Source of the DNA: Cacajao melanocephalus
Lineage: Eukaryota > Chordata > Mammalia > Primates > Pitheciidae
Direction of reading: 5' to 3'
Assembly: GCA_963573385.1 (NCBI GenBank)
Contig: CAUYLG010062924.1
Location: 1 to 64,000 of the forward strand
DNA: 64,000 nucleotides
Shown here in pieces: positions 61,030 to 64,000 of the stretch (position 1 is the stretch's first letter; each line of letters opens with the position of its first letter). The position numbers and the translations under genes were made by a program. Below the pieces are notes generated by a model that saw nothing but the letters and a program-made list of their open reading frames with translations, did no database searches and was not told the DNA's origin.

Positions 61030-61800
61030 GTACCCGATCCGCCAATGTGGTACACTGTCGCATATGCTATGGGAGATAGAAAGATATTGAACCTTTCTGT
61101 GAGTGGTTCACACTGTAGAAACGGGGAGACACACCATATATTTGAGAAACAAGGTAGGAAGTAGTAAGAGCTATAAAAGCAGCACAGATACAGTGTTGGG
61201 AGAGTCCAGAAGAGGGATCAGGGATCCAAAGCTTTATGAAGCGATGCGATTGAGACAGGTAGGGTCTATGCAAGCAGAACTGGGAGGACAAGGAGGAGGA
61301 GGAAACGTCTTTTAAAGTTGAAGGAACAATGTGACCCCCAGGCACAGATGTAAGAATCGTAGGCTGTGTTTGGAAAAAAGGTGGTGTCAGGAGGTCCATG
61401 ACTGGTTGACTAGATTCTAGTACACTATCTCTAAATATAGAAGAAGTCAAGGAGCATGAAGGCAGCATGATAGGTTGGGGCACAGAGAGGCTGGAATGCC
61501 ATGCCTACAGGTCAGAGAGAGCTAATTAGAGTAAGACAGGGAGCCTAGGATCTGTTTCCTGACCTTGGGGTTGTATCCTGCAATCAAGAGAAGCAGTGGA
61601 AGGTCTTGAGCCAGAAAGGGATATGTCCAGAATTGGGCTTGATGCAAATTATTTTGTCAGGTGAATGCTGGAAAAATTGAAGCTAGAGATACTTGAGACC
61701 AGGGTCAATGCTGCACCACTAGTTGAAGTAAGAGGTGAAGACAGAGGAGCTGGAGCCTTGGGCAGTCAGGATGGAGAGGGAGTGGATGGAGGCAAGAGAC
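61030..61800 (-). mobile_element. L2 LINE, antisense
   Basis: GAGGCTGGAATGCCATGCC, TTGTATCCTGCAATCAAGAGAAGCAGTGGAAGGTCTTGAGCCAGAAAGGGATATGTCC, GAATGCTGGAAAAATTG, GAAGTAAGAGGTGAAG match the reversed L2 3' region in order. The first 150 bp are weaker. Confidence 0.7.
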
Positions 61801-61864
61801 ATCATCGCTCAGTGTCTTTCCCTGGGTTCTGAGCTTTAATGCACCCTCATTGCTTTGGCTATGC

Positions 61865-62075
61865 ATGAAGCAGTGTAATTAAGAAGCTGAGTGGAAGTTG
61901 AAATCAGACAGACGTGGGTTCAAATCCTACCCCACCACTTACCACCTGTATGATTTTGAACAAATCCCTTTCTTTAGCATCTCACTCCTAACATGAGTGT
62001 AAGAATATCACAAGGCTGTGTGAAGATTAAATGATACAATCAATGTGAAGTGCTTCCTGTGGTACTTGGCCCAGA
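61865..62075 (+). mobile_element. MIR, nearly complete
   Basis: CAGTGTAATTAAGAAGCTGAG, AATCAGACAGACGTGGGTTCAAATCCTACCCCACCACTTACC, GTATGATTTTGAACAAATCCC, AGGCTGTGTGAAGATTAAATGATAC, GTGAAGTGCTTCC. The tRNA-like box B text GGTTCAAATCC is preserved. Confidence 0.9.
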
Positions 62076-62535
62076 AGGTCTCTGTTTCCCAGATGTTCTT
62101 CTGAATCCTGGGTCATGAGACCAGATGCCTGGGTACTTGCCCAGGTGCCTGCAACTTACCTACCTCCTTGACCTTGGACTTTGCCTTTTCTGTGTAACAT
62201 TGTCTACCTCTTCCTGGATCTGCTTTATTTGCTTGACTCTGACCTTTGATAGAGGATTCATCTTTGCCCCAGATCTGTGCTCTAGATCCACGTGGTAGCC
62301 ACTAGATACATGGGGCTATGGGCATTTGAAATATGAGATGTAAGTACAAAGTATACAATGGATTTCAAAGGTTCAGAATGAAAAACATAAAAAAGCTGAC
62401 TAATAATATTGACTACATATTAAAATGATAGTATTCTATTTTGGTTATATGGAATTAAATAAAACATATTAAAATTTTACTTTAATGGTTCTCTTTTTGA
62501 GAGGGTAACAATGAAGCCAAGTTGATTGAGAACTT
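62076..62535. other. Unassigned sequence
   Basis: No gene or repeat recognised. Confidence 0.45.
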
Positions 62536-63049
<514 letters not shown>

Positions 63050-63090
63050 TAAGTTACGTATGTGGCCCACATCATATTTCTATTGGATAG

Positions 63091-63746
<656 letters not shown>

Positions 63747-64000
63747 TATAAACATTCTCCTGAGTTTGGACTGTTTCCTCCATTCTGACTGCTTGACCCT
63801 GGATCACTCTCTCCTTTTCTGAATTAGTGTCACTCGTCTATACCTTATTCTGGATGCTAGACTCAGCCAGGAACCTGTAACGCTGCTTCTTGGATCTGTA
63901 TCCATAACCTGCCTCCTCATATAACCCCCTATGGACAGGGTGCCATTTCCTGTCCGTCACTTGTAGCTGCCACACGAGGCCCGCACGCAGGTGACATGTA

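Noticed and set aside
61920..61935. tRNA-like box B (GGTTCAAATCC)
   Set aside because: It belongs to a MIR, a tRNA-derived SINE. No cloverleaf can be drawn, so it is not a tRNA gene.

Overview
This is primate nuclear DNA, almost certainly human or another simian. It carries Alu elements of older (J-like) and younger (S-like) type, 3' ends of primate-age L1, THE1/MST-type LTRs, and a deeper layer of mammalian MIR, L2, L1M and hAT-type elements. All family names are from memory of consensus sequences and were not computed. I find no protein-coding gene, tRNA, rRNA, snRNA or CpG island. Open frames are short, and the longest (193 codons, minus strand, 53460-54041) runs through an antisense Alu. 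The window reads as intergenic or deep intronic sequence. About 40 percent can be assigned to interspersed repeats; the rest is listed as unassigned.

Layout. 1-9 kb: an L1 3' end with target-site duplications, a MaLR-type LTR split by an Alu, an antisense L2, a probable antisense ERV LTR, and an old LINE-like block with an AluJ. 9-20 kb: sparse repeats, L1 fragments, and a striking 99-bp fold-back hairpin at 15602-15700. 20-30 kb: an ERV LTR with repeated CCAAT-type motifs and a palindrome, an L1 with an in-frame 30-bp duplication, a tiny poly(A) retroinsertion, a second MaLR-type LTR, and a 0.9-kb antisense LTR carrying an 18-bp perfect palindrome. 31-42 kb: antisense L2 pieces, then two large L1M mosaics, each broken by later insertions (LTRs and an Alu in one; an opposite-strand L1 with an expanded dinucleotide tract in the other).

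43-50 kb: LTR-in-LTR nests, a cluster of MER5/MER20-type hAT copies nested in one another, and a 354-bp element with terminal inverted repeats. 50-64 kb: an L1M split by Alu, a roughly 190-bp retrocopy of unknown source with AATAAA signal and target-site duplications (52537-52763), a MIR split by Alu, a 1.8-kb L2 split by an MSTB LTR, more Alus, and a MER33-like hAT element split by an AluJ.

No genes act together here. The main biology is layered transposition history, which nesting and target-site duplications allow to be ordered. The observations most worth following are the 45-bp-arm hairpin, the orphan retrocopy, the TIR element at 49269-49622, and the 35-bp match between 3998 and 9140.
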